In this document: piece by piece, positions 28,924-38,100 of the stretch | Numbering within the stretch: position 1 is the stretch's first letter | Layout of the letters: each line of letters starts with the position of its first letter | Origin: CAWCDJ01 sp963836015 | GTDB taxonomy: Bacteria; Acidobacteriota; Terriglobia; Bryobacterales; Bryobacteraceae | Assembly: GCA_963836015.1 (NCBI GenBank) | Contig: CAWIIF010000015.1 | Span: forward strand, 1,116,001-1,180,000 | Direction of reading: 5' to 3' | DNA: 64,000 nucleotides | The notes under the pieces: model-generated | What the model saw: the letters and a program-made list of their open reading frames with translations, nothing else | Databases searched by the model: none | What the model was told of the DNA's origin: nothing | Made by a program: the position numbers and the translations under genes

Positions 28924-29255
28924 TGGCTGCCGGGTCCGGTCCGATGGGGGTACGTGGCAGAGCGTGATCAGCAGATTGTGCTGGATTGAACAGTCTAATC
29001 CTCCGGACTGTCGGAAATGTCTGTAATGAGGCTTGACTTTTACCATACTTTGCTCAGAATCAGGTTTGAAGGTCTTATTACCTGAATAAGTCCGCACCCT
29101 TGGCAAAAGCGGAAGCGGACCTGACCGGCGACTTAAGCTACGTTCCATCGGCGCCGCGGCTCGCGCTTGCGCAGCCCGGCTATCAATCTGAGGTGTCGTG
29201 TGTCAAATCGGCACCTGAGATGCGGGCAAACACTCGCCCGCGATGTGGGGGATTC
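28924..29255. other. Intergenic region upstream of the lipid/polyketide operon
   Basis: About 330 bp with no convincing gene. A TTGACT at 29033-29038 could be a -35 element for the following operon, but no good -10 lies at the right distance. A short CAGTC/GACTG inverted repeat is present near 28990. An in-frame TTG-initiated extension of the next gene to 29100 is possible but looks non-coding. Confidence 0.4.
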
Positions 29256-29552
29256 ATGTCGGCGGAAGAAGTCGAACAGCCTTTCGAGTCCATCGAAAGC
29301 GCCCAGGAGTACATGAACCTTCTGGCCACCACGGCTCTGGACGTGCTGAACGAACTCAAGTGCGACCGGGACCAGGCCCTACGCGACGGCGAACGACGCC
29401 GCGCGCAGGCGATCGACTTGGCCATCTTCAAACTGAAGATGTTCAGTTGCTATGTGTACAAGAGCCGGCGGGCGCTCAATGACCTGCGCATCCTCCGGCG
29501 GCTGATTCTGAACGAGCGTTTGTCGGTTCAGAGTATCATCGCGACGATGTAA
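29256..29552 (+). CDS. Small helical protein of unknown function
   Basis: A 98-aa protein from ATG 29256, which has GGGGGA six bases upstream. It is almost all predicted helix, charged at the N-terminus (SAEEVEQPFESIESAQEY) and Arg/Leu-rich at the C-terminus (RRALNDLRILRRLILNERLS), without a signal peptide or a recognisable domain. It ends 43 nt before the membrane FeS protein and may be the first gene of that operon. Codon use looks coding. I do not recognise a function. Confidence 0.6.
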   Translation: MSAEEVEQPFESIESAQEYMNLLATTALDVLNELKCDRDQALRDGERRRAQAIDLAIFKLKMFSCYVYKSRRALNDLRILRRLILNERLSVQSIIATM

Positions 29553-29595
29553 TCGCCCGACGATTGCCGGGAGGGCCTTCCCGGCACTCAATCTT

Positions 29596-31626
29596 GTGAT
29601 CGGGAGATTTAGGGCCGTGGCGCAAGGGTTTGATTCGATTGCGGGTGCTGCCTATGGGACAGTTTCCGGATGGACGCTGTTTCTCGTCCTTCACCTGCTG
29701 GGGCTTGGATGTTTCGTCTACATTGCGGCCCGGCGCCTGGCGCCGATCTTCAGGGCGCAACGCGATCTTCGTTTCGACCGGCCCCTCGCGCGCCTGGGTG
29801 CAGTGCTCCGATTCTGGCTCGGGCAATGGAGGCATCCCAGGTACCGGTTCGCCGGTGTACTTCACATTCTGGTTTTTGCCGGCTTCCTGATCCTCGCGAG
29901 CCGCGCATTCTCTCTTCTCGCCCTGGGCATCTCAGACCGTTTTGCCGGCGCAGAAGCCGGCGGCCTTTACGGCGTAGTCCGCAGCTATGCCTCGACGGTG
30001 GTGCTCCTGTGCATGGGAGTCGCGGTCGTCCGCCGGCTGGCCTTTCCGCCGCTCCGGTATGCGCGGCGCTCCCCGGACGCCATTTTCCTGCTCGCTTTGA
30101 TCGCCATTCTCATGGCGGCCGATGGCGTCTTCGAGGGTTGTGCATCCGCCTTTCGCGCGCAGCAGGGGCTGAGGGCCGGGGTACCGCCACCTTTATCGTT
30201 GTCCTGGATCTGCGGAACCGCTTTCGCCTCAGTTTCTCCGGCCGCGCTGCACTCTCTGCGCCTGGGTGCGTATCTCGCCCATGAAATCACGTTCTTTTTC
30301 CTCTTGTGTTACCGGCCCTTCGGCATCCAGTTCCATGTGGAGACGTCGCTGTTTTCGATTTACTTTGCGAAGTTGGACCGCGGGACCGTCAAGCCGGTTC
30401 GTTGGGGCGTACCGGAGGAGGAACTGGATACGGTCCCGTCGTTCGGGGTCAAGAAGTTCGAGGACTTTACCTGGAAACACATCCTGGATTTCTACTCCTG
30501 CGCGGATTGCGGCCGCTGCTCGGACCAGTGTCCGGCCAACGCCGTGGGGAGGCCGCTCGCTCCCAGGACGTTCTCGATCAAGTCGAGAGATTACGTCTTC
30601 CGGCACTACCCTGTCTTGGGGCCGTCCAGTGATGGAGTACCATTGGCCGGCGGGCTCTACTCCGAAGAGGAAATCTGGTCGTGTACGACTTGCGGCGCCT
30701 GCGAGGCGGAATGCCCGCTGCTCGTCGAGTATATCGACAAAATCGTCGACCTACGGCGTGGCCTGGTCGACGATGGCAAGGCGCCGCAACCGCTTCATAA
30801 ACCGCTGAAGTCGCTGGAGAGCCGGGGGAACCCCTTCGGAAAGTCCGAAAAGAAGCGGGCCGACTGGACACAGGGGACGGTCCGGATTCTCAACGGCGGA
30901 GGCGGCGGGAAGACCTTGTACTTCGTCGACAGCATCACCTCTTTTGATGACCGGATCCAAGCGATTGGGCGGGCAACGGCGCGCATTCTCAACAGCTTCG
31001 GGGAGGATTTCGGCATCCTCGGCGCGAAGGAGCGCGACAGCGGACATGACGTCCGGCGGTTCGGCGAGGAGACGCTATTTCTGGCTCTGCGAGACCACAA
31101 CACGGAGGCTATTCGAGCCTCTGGCGTTCGCCGAATCGTCACTGCCGACCCTCACGCCTATAACGCCCTCAAGCACGACTACAAGGATCTGCCGCCGGTC
31201 GAGCACATCAGTGAAGTGGTGGCCCGCGAAGTGAGAACGGGCCGAATCCGGCTCAAGCCGGTCGAAAACGGCGTGTACGCCTACCACGATCCTTGTTATC
31301 TAGGCAGGCATAACGGCATCTACGACGCCCCGCGCGATGTGCTCGACTCGATTCCTGGCCTGCGCCGGGTCGAGATGCAGCGGTGCCGCGACCGCTCGTT
31401 TTGCTGCGGGGGTGGCGGACTGGCGCTCTTCTACGAGGCAAAAGAGGACGAGCGCATGGGGGTGAGGCGGGTGCGTATGGCGGCGGAGGCCGGCGCCGAC
31501 ACCATCGTGACGGCCTGCCCGTTCTGCATGGTGAATCTCGAAGACGCGATCAAGGTCGCGGGGATGGAAGGGAAGATGACGGCCATCGACCTGGCGGAAC
31601 TGGTGGACCGGCAGATGGCCGACTAA
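29596..31626 (+). CDS. Membrane FeS oxidoreductase, ETF:quinone oxidoreductase type (DUF224/HdrD-like)
   Basis: A 676-aa protein expected to carry electrons between EtfAB and the membrane quinone pool. Residues 1-260 hold about five membrane helices resembling a NarI-like cytochrome b part, with histidines in several (HLLGLG, HILVF, HEITFF). Two ferredoxin clusters follow: C302-C305-C308-C312 and C363-C366-C369-C373. The C-terminal half is HdrD-like; the second CCG domain is intact (HDPCYLGRHNG, C603-C604-GGGG, ACPFC), but the first has lost its cysteines (FVDSITSFDDR, KERDSGHD). EtfB follows after 16 nt, EtfA and an acyl-CoA dehydrogenase after that, the expected partners. Start may instead be the GTG at 29617, which has a better ribosome site. 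Confidence 0.85.
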   Translation: MIGRFRAVAQGFDSIAGAAYGTVSGWTLFLVLHLLGLGCFVYIAARRLAPIFRAQRDLRFDRPLARLGAVLRFWLGQWRHPRYRFAGVLHILVFAGFLILASRAFSLLALGISDRFAGAEAGGLYGVVRSYASTVVLLCMGVAVVRRLAFPPLRYARRSPDAIFLLALIAILMAADGVFEGCASAFRAQQGLRAGVPPPLSLSWICGTAFASVSPAALHSLRLGAYLAHEITFFFLLCYRPFGIQFHVETSLFSIYFAKLDRGTVKPVRWGVPEEELDTVPSFGVKKFEDFTWKHILDFYSCADCGRCSDQCPANAVGRPLAPRTFSIKSRDYVFRHYPVLGPSSDGVPLAGGLYSEEEIWSCTTCGACEAECPLLVEYIDKIVDLRRGLVDDGKAPQPLHKPLKSLESRGNPFGKSEKKRADWTQGTVRILNGGGGGKTLYFVDSITSFDDRIQAIGRATARILNSFGEDFGILGAKERDSGHDVRRFGEETLFLALRDHNTEAIRASGVRRIVTADPHAYNALKHDYKDLPPVEHISEVVAREVRTGRIRLKPVENGVYAYHDPCYLGRHNGIYDAPRDVLDSIPGLRRVEMQRCRDRSFCCGGGGLALFYEAKEDERMGVRRVRMAAEAGADTIVTACPFCMVNLEDAIKVAGMEGKMTAIDLAELVDRQMAD

Positions 31627-31642
31627 AAAGGAGACAGCGAAG

Positions 31643-32434
31643 ATGGAGATCCTGGTTTGCGCAAGAAGAGTTCCGGAGACCTCGGAAAACGAGATTCAGC
31701 CGAACGACGCCGGAACCGATATCGAACGAGACGACCTCGTATATTCGGTGAACGAACCAGATAATTACGCCGTCGAGGAGGCGTTGCAGATCGTTTCGCG
31801 CACCGGCGGGAACGTGACGGTAGTGACGGTCGGAGGCGATGAGGACGAAGAAATCCTGCGGCGGGAAATGGCGATGGGCGCCAGCCGCGGCATGCTGATC
31901 TCGGACGAAGCCTTTAGCGGATCCGACGGCCGGGGCGTCGCAGCGATCCTAAAGGCGTTCGTGCAATTGGGCCATTACGACCTGGTTCTGACTGGCGTAC
32001 AGGCAGAGGACGGATGTGCCCAGGTCGGCGGCATGCTGGCAGCCATGCTGGATTACCCGTTCGCGTCGCTGGTGACCTCCATAGAAGTCCTCGAAGGACG
32101 CAAGCTCAAGATCGGCCGCGAGATCGAAGGCGGGAGCAAGGAGATCAATGCCATCGATCTCCCGTGCGTACTCTCCATCCAGACCGGGATCAACGAACCG
32201 CGGTACGTGGGCATGCGCGGCATCCGGCAGGTCGCATCGATTCCCATCCCGACACTCGGCGCATCAGATCTCGGAGTCGAAGCCGATACGGCGGGCGAAG
32301 CTGCAGCGAAAGTCACGCGCATAGATTACTTCTTGCCGCCCGCAGGCAAAGGCGCGGATTTACTCGAAGGCAGCCGGGCGGAGGTGATCGACAAACTGAT
32401 GGACCTGCTGAGGGCCAAAGGAGGGTTGAACTAA
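31643..32434 (+). CDS. etfB: Electron transfer flavoprotein beta subunit
   Basis: A 263-aa EtfB, binding AMP or FAD in the ETF heterodimer that takes electrons from acyl-CoA dehydrogenases. Hallmarks: VNEPDNYAVEEALQI, VTVGGDEDEEILRREMAMG, DLVLTGVQAEDGCAQVGGML and the PCVLSIQTGINEPRY segment near the C-terminus. Good ribosome site (AAGGAG) upstream. Its TAA overlaps the start of etfA as TAATG. Confidence 0.92.
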   Translation: MEILVCARRVPETSENEIQPNDAGTDIERDDLVYSVNEPDNYAVEEALQIVSRTGGNVTVVTVGGDEDEEILRREMAMGASRGMLISDEAFSGSDGRGVAAILKAFVQLGHYDLVLTGVQAEDGCAQVGGMLAAMLDYPFASLVTSIEVLEGRKLKIGREIEGGSKEINAIDLPCVLSIQTGINEPRYVGMRGIRQVASIPIPTLGASDLGVEADTAGEAAAKVTRIDYFLPPAGKGADLLEGSRAEVIDKLMDLLRAKGGLN

Positions 32435-33435
32435 TGGCACGGATTTTTGCTTACATCGCGCACAAGGGCGGTGTTGCGGACGACACGGCGGCTGAGTTGC
32501 CGTTCGCGGCGCGGAAGATCGATGCGACGGCACCCGTTACGGCCCTGGTCACCGGCTGGGGCTCCGATCTCGACGACGTGTGCGAAAGCCTGCGCGCTTC
32601 TTACCACGAGATATGGAAGATCGCGAAGGAGCCGCTCGCGTACCCCAACGCCGAACTGGTCCGCAAGGCGTTGCTCAATGTCCTGCCCGCGGGCAGCATC
32701 GTGCTGGTTCCGCACAACCACTTCGGCGTCGATCTTTCTCCCGGGCTGTCCGTCAAAATGAACGCGGCCTATGTCCCGGATGTGCTGGATATCGGAAGCG
32801 TCGAAGGAGTAAGCCTCCGAGCGGTGCGACAGGAGTTCGGAGGCCAGGTGAGCGCGCACGTTCGGTGCGACGTCTCGACGGGCGCAGTGCTGAACATCCG
32901 GCCAGGGGCGTTCCGTCCGGTCGAAGGCGCTCCTGCGGACGGCCGGGTGGTGGACAAATCCCCGGAGGTCGCCACCTTGACGGCGCGGCGGCGGTATCTG
33001 GAGACGATCGCCGCCGAAGCCGGCGACGTCGATATCACCAAGGAAATCGTGCTGGTGTCGATCGGCCGCGGCATCGGGGAGCAGGAAAATGTCGCGATCG
33101 CCGAGGATCTGGCCGAGGCAATGGGTGCGGCGGTGAGCTGTTCGCGGCCTGTGGTCGACGCCAAGTGGATGGATAAATCGCGCCAGGTGGGGTCGTCCGG
33201 CCAGACCGTGCGACCCAGGGTTTACCTGGCCTGCGGAATAAGCGGCTCTTTCCAGCACCTCGCGGGAATTAAGGGCAGCCCGTTCATTGTGGCCATAAAC
33301 AAGAATCCCAAAGCCCCGATCTTCCGGGTGGCGGACGTGGGCGTCGTCGATGACATCCTGGAGTTCCTGCCGGCATTGGCGGCCCGGGTTCGTGAGGAGA
33401 GCTGTGTAGCGGGCAAAGAGAGGCAACGGTCATGA
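32434..33435 (+). CDS. etfA: Electron transfer flavoprotein alpha subunit
   Basis: A 333-aa EtfA. The N-terminal half is the Rossmann-like domain; the C-terminal FAD domain carries SIGRGIGEQENVAIAEDLA, SRPVVDAKWM, VGSSGQTVRPRVYLACGISG and INKNPKAPIFRVADVGVVDD, all conserved in the family. The start is the ATG overlapping the etfB stop; a longer upstream frame lies over etfB and is rejected. Overlaps the acyl-CoA dehydrogenase start by ATGA. Works with the neighbouring EtfB and membrane FeS protein. Confidence 0.92.
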   Translation: MARIFAYIAHKGGVADDTAAELPFAARKIDATAPVTALVTGWGSDLDDVCESLRASYHEIWKIAKEPLAYPNAELVRKALLNVLPAGSIVLVPHNHFGVDLSPGLSVKMNAAYVPDVLDIGSVEGVSLRAVRQEFGGQVSAHVRCDVSTGAVLNIRPGAFRPVEGAPADGRVVDKSPEVATLTARRRYLETIAAEAGDVDITKEIVLVSIGRGIGEQENVAIAEDLAEAMGAAVSCSRPVVDAKWMDKSRQVGSSGQTVRPRVYLACGISGSFQHLAGIKGSPFIVAINKNPKAPIFRVADVGVVDDILEFLPALAARVREESCVAGKERQRS

Positions 33436-35114
33436 TCGCCGGCAAGACACTCAAGCTGAGCTTGAAATCGCTCAGGGAATTCGCCAGGAAGCGGCTGACG
33501 GATCAGGAACTGATCGCGCTCGACGCGCGCGACGAATGCCCGCTCGAAATCGTCCGCCACATGTGCAGTCCGGATAAGCTGGGGATCCAACTGCTTTTCA
33601 TTCCGGAAGAGTTCGGCGGCTTCGGCGGCGGCGCGTTCGACGTGTACTGCGTGTGCGAAGAGATGGCGCGGATCGACCTCGGAATCGCCACGGCGGTCCT
33701 GGCGACGTTCCTCGGAAGCGACCCGATCACCGTTGGGGCTACACCGGAGCAGAAGAAGATCTGGCTGTCGCGCATCGCGGATGAGGGGCTGCTGTTCGCC
33801 TACGGCGCGACGGAGCCCGATGCCGGAAGCGATCTGGGCGCGCTGCAAACCACGGCGGACCGTGTGCTCGAAGACGGCCGCGTCGTGGGATATCGCATCA
33901 ACGGGAGCAAACAGTGGATCAGCAACGGAGGCATTGCGGGTGCTTATTCCGTCCTGGCGAACACGCCCGCTGGTCCGAGTTGGTTCATCGTGGAACGAGG
34001 TGCGCCCGGGTTCACGCAAGGCAAACCCGAGGACAAGCACGGCATCCGCACCAGTAACACCGCAGCACTCTCGTTCGCCGATGTCTACGTCGATGCCGGA
34101 CGGCTGGTCGGCGGCGTCGAGGGCCAGGGATTGATCCAGGCGCAGGCCGTGTTCGGCTACACGCGGCTTATGGTCGCGGCGTTCGGCCTGGGCGCGGGAT
34201 GGGCGGCACTGGACCGGGCGATTCCGTACTCCGCCAAGCGGATTCAGGCCGGGTCGCCGCTTTCCGAGAAGCAGGGGTACACCCACAAGCTAATTGTGCC
34301 CAACGTTGCGCGCCTCGAGGCCGGCCGCGCATTCATCGAAGAGACGGCGGAGAGGATTGACGCCGGAAACGAAGGCAGCCTGAATACCGAGGGCGCGATC
34401 GCCAAGTACATGGCGACAGAGGCCGGCAACGCGGCCGCAGACGCCAGCATCCAGGCGCTGGGCGGGTACGGCTACACGCACGAATACATGGTCGAGAAGA
34501 TCAGCCGGGACGTGCGCATCACGACCATTTACGAGGGCACTTCCGAGATCATGGAGATGACCATCAGCCGCGATCGCTGGCAATTGCACCTCAAGACGCG
34601 CGGCCGGCACTACCACGAGCGGGCGAGCGGGCTCGAAGCGCTCGACGCGCGCCATCCGGATGTCGGCGCCGGTTTCGCGGCCCTGGCGCTCCATGCCCTG
34701 GCCGAACTGATGGAGCGGGCGCGGCTGGGCCGGTTGACCCGTTATCAGCACATTCTTCTTCGCATGGGCGAATGGATTGCATATGCGGAGTGTGCCGGCT
34801 GCCTCGCCCGCCGCGCGGCGCGCCATGCGGAAGGGCGGCTGAACGAGAAAGCCAACCAGCGATTTGATCCCGCGGCCCTGGCAGCCATCGCGCGGATCTT
34901 CGCGCGCGAGGCGGCCTTCAAAGTGGCACAGGAAGGTTCGCGCTGGATCATCGGTGCGGGAGCGGCTGCCCCCGCCGGTGATCTGGCCGCATTTGAAGCT
35001 GCGGTGAATCTCCCGGCCGTCCACCGCGCGCAGACCGGGCTGATTCCCGACATGGATTTCGTTGCCGACGTGCTTTATGGCCGGGCCACAAAGGCGGCAT
35101 CGCACGTCGCATGA
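33432..35114 (+). CDS. Acyl-CoA dehydrogenase
   Basis: A 560-aa FAD enzyme inserting an alpha-beta double bond in an acyl thioester and passing electrons to ETF. N-terminal helical domain (LGIQLLFIPEEFGGFGGG), middle beta domain (AYGATEPDAGSDLGALQTTA, INGSKQWISNGG), C-terminal helical domain with IQALGGYGYTHEYMVEK and the catalytic Glu368 in IYEGTSEI. About 150 extra residues at the C-terminus, as in long-type acyl-CoA dehydrogenases. Overlaps etfA by 4 bp and ends 39 nt before the megasynthase, so it may act on that enzyme's product or substrate. Confidence 0.9.
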   Translation: MIAGKTLKLSLKSLREFARKRLTDQELIALDARDECPLEIVRHMCSPDKLGIQLLFIPEEFGGFGGGAFDVYCVCEEMARIDLGIATAVLATFLGSDPITVGATPEQKKIWLSRIADEGLLFAYGATEPDAGSDLGALQTTADRVLEDGRVVGYRINGSKQWISNGGIAGAYSVLANTPAGPSWFIVERGAPGFTQGKPEDKHGIRTSNTAALSFADVYVDAGRLVGGVEGQGLIQAQAVFGYTRLMVAAFGLGAGWAALDRAIPYSAKRIQAGSPLSEKQGYTHKLIVPNVARLEAGRAFIEETAERIDAGNEGSLNTEGAIAKYMATEAGNAAADASIQALGGYGYTHEYMVEKISRDVRITTIYEGTSEIMEMTISRDRWQLHLKTRGRHYHERASGLEALDARHPDVGAGFAALALHALAELMERARLGRLTRYQHILLRMGEWIAYAECAGCLARRAARHAEGRLNEKANQRFDPAALAAIARIFAREAAFKVAQEGSRWIIGAGAAAPAGDLAAFEAAVNLPAVHRAQTGLIPDMDFVADVLYGRATKAASHVA

Positions 35115-35153
35115 GCCGCGCCCGGCAGGTGCGGCCGTTAAAGGAGCATCGTC

Positions 35154-38100
35154 ATGCAGAACACAGATTATCGGGCGATTGCAATCGTGGGGGCTGGCGC
35201 TGTTCTGCCCGATGCCCCGAATGTACCCGCCTTCTGGAGCAACATCAAGGACGGACGCTACAGCATCACCGAGGTTGCGCCGGAACGGTGGGACCCGGCG
35301 CTGTATTTCGACGCCGATCACAATGCGCCGGACAAGACCTATTCCAAGATAGGCGGCTGGGTCCGCGAGTATCCCTGGGAGCCCCTGAAGTGGCGGATGG
35401 CGATCCCGCCATGCGTAGTGGACGCCATGGACGAGTCGCAACGCTGGGCGATCGCCGCCACCCGCGAAGCACTGGCCGACTACGGATATCCGGAACGCCC
35501 GTTAAACACCGAGCGCACGGCGGTCATCCTCGGCAATGCGATGGCAGGGGAGAGACACTACCTGACTTCGATGCGCGCGTACTTCCCGGAATACGCACGG
35601 GAGTTGGAGGAAAGCGCCTCATTCGCAGCTCTGCCCGCCGCGGTCCGCAGGGACATTGCACGCGAATGGCGGGCCCGCATCGGAAACCGGCTTCCTCCGA
35701 TCACGGAAGACAGCATGCCCGGCGAACTGGCGAACTGCCTGGCTGGGCGGATCGCCAACGTTTACAACTTCCGCGGTCCGAACTTCACTTGTGACGCGGC
35801 GTGCGCATCCGCCATGGCCGCGATCAACGCGGCTGTAGAGGGACTCATCGAGAACGATTGCGACGTAGCGGTCACGGGCGGGATCGATCGCAATATGGGG
35901 GCGCCGACCTTTGTTAAGTTCTGCAAGATCGGGGCGCTCTCGGCAACTGGCTCGCGGCCCTATGCGGAGGGTGCGGACGGCTTTGTCATGGGTGAAGGCG
36001 CCGCACTTTTCCTGATGAAGCGCCTGGCGGACGCCGAGCGCGACGGCGACAGAATCTATGCGGTAATCCGCGGCGTCGGGGCGTCCAGCGACGGCAAGGG
36101 AAAAGGCATTACGGCGCCGAACCCGGTGGGACAGAAGCTCTCGATCGAGCGCGCATGGCAAAACGCCGGCCTCTCGCCGGCCACCGCGACGCTGATCGAA
36201 GGGCACGGGACGTCCACGAGCGTCGGCGACGTCGTCGAGGTAGAGAGCATGGCGGGCGTGCTCAGGGAGAATGGCGTGAACGGCCGCACGATCGCACTGG
36301 GGTCGGTCAAATCGAACCTCGGACATTTGAAGGGCGCCTCAGGGGCCGCCGGCATCCTGAAGATGGCGCTCGCGCTCCGCGACAAGCTGCTGCCGCCGAG
36401 CGTGTGCTGCGAGCACCCCAATTCCAAAATCGATTTCGCGCATTCGCCGCTATACGTGAACACGGAGCTGAGACCCTGGACGGAGACGGCGGACGGTGTC
36501 CGGCGCGCCGGGGTAAGCGCCTTTGGATTCGGCGGCACTAATTTTCACATTGTCCTGGAGGAACACATCCCGCACAGGCTCACCGGAAACGGAAGGCATT
36601 CGGTGTCTGTAAGTGAGGCGCCGCCGGCCAGGTCGGAATCCGATGCCTCAACGCATCTTTCGCCGGGGGTGAGCCAGCCCCAGGCGAATACCTCCCCGAA
36701 GACGCCACTCCGGGGAGCGCTGGTGCTCGGCGCCGCTTCGGAGGCCGGACTGACCGAGCGTCTGCGCTCGGTACTGCAAGCAGCCGGGGCGGGCCGCGCG
36801 CCGGCAACTGCCGCGCCGTCCGAAGCAGATTTGCGTGCGCCGGAGCGCATCGCAATCGATTACGGCAATGCCGGCGAACTGGCGGACAAGTGCGCTAAGG
36901 CCCTCGGAGCGCTGGCGGCAAACCAACCCGCGGTCTGGAAGGCGCTGCGCGCGCAGGGCATCTTCCGCGGCCATGGGCCCGCCCCTAAGGTAGCGTTTCT
37001 GTATACCGGCCAGGGATCGCAGTACGTGAACATGTTGCGTGCGCTGCGCGCGGCAGAACCGGTCGTGGCACGCACCTTCGAAGAGGCAGACCAGGTGATG
37101 ACACCCCTCCTCGGCAAACCGCTGAGCGAGTTTATCTTTGTCGATCCAGCGGATTCCGGCGCAGTGGCGCGCGCCGATGAGGACCTCCGCCAGACCGCGA
37201 TTACCCAACCGGCGGTGCTCGCCGCCGATCTGGCCCTCACCCGTTTGCTGGATGCTTACGGCGTACGGCCCGTTATGACCATGGGGCACAGTCTGGGCGA
37301 GTACGGCGCGCTGGTCGCCGCCGGGGCCCTGCCGTTCGCAGACGCGCTCGAAGCGGTCAGCGCCCGCGGCCGCGAGATGACGCGCGTCTCGATGGCGGAT
37401 AACGGCCGGATGGCGGCTGTGTTCGCCCCGCTCGCGGAGATCGAGCGGATTCTGAAGACCATCGACGGGTACGTGGTGATCGCAAACCACAATAGCGGCA
37501 CGCAGGCCGTGATCGGCGGCGCCAGTCGCGCCGTCGAACAGGCGGTGTCGGCGTTCCTGGAGGCGGGATACAACGTGACACCCTTGGCGGTGAGCCATGC
37601 CTTTCACACATCGATCGTCGCGCCCGCGAGCGGGCCGCTGCGCAGCACGCTGGAACGGCTGCGGCTCCGGCCGGGCAGACTGCCGGTGGTCGCGAACGTC
37701 AACGGGGAGTTTTATCCTGCCGGCGCGGACGCGCGGCCTGCCATGGTCGACATTCTGGCGCGTCAAATCGCCGCACCAGTGCAGTTCATCAAGGGACTGC
37801 GCACGCTGTATGATGCCGGCGCGCGCGTGTTCGTGGAAGTCGGTCCGAAAAAGGCGCTCCACGGTTTCGTCGAGGAGGTGCTTGGCGGCCGGAGCGGTAC
37901 GCTTGGGCTGTTCACCAACCATCCCAAGCTCGAGGACGCCACGGCGTTCAACCAGGCGCTGTGCGGCCTCTATGCGGCCGGGTTGGGGGCGGGGCGGGTC
38001 GAGGCAGGAGCGGAATCCGAGTCCCATTCGGCGGGACCGCGACCTACCGCCCGCCCGGTCGTGATCACCGGCGCGTCCTTGGGGCTCCCGGGGACCGAGC

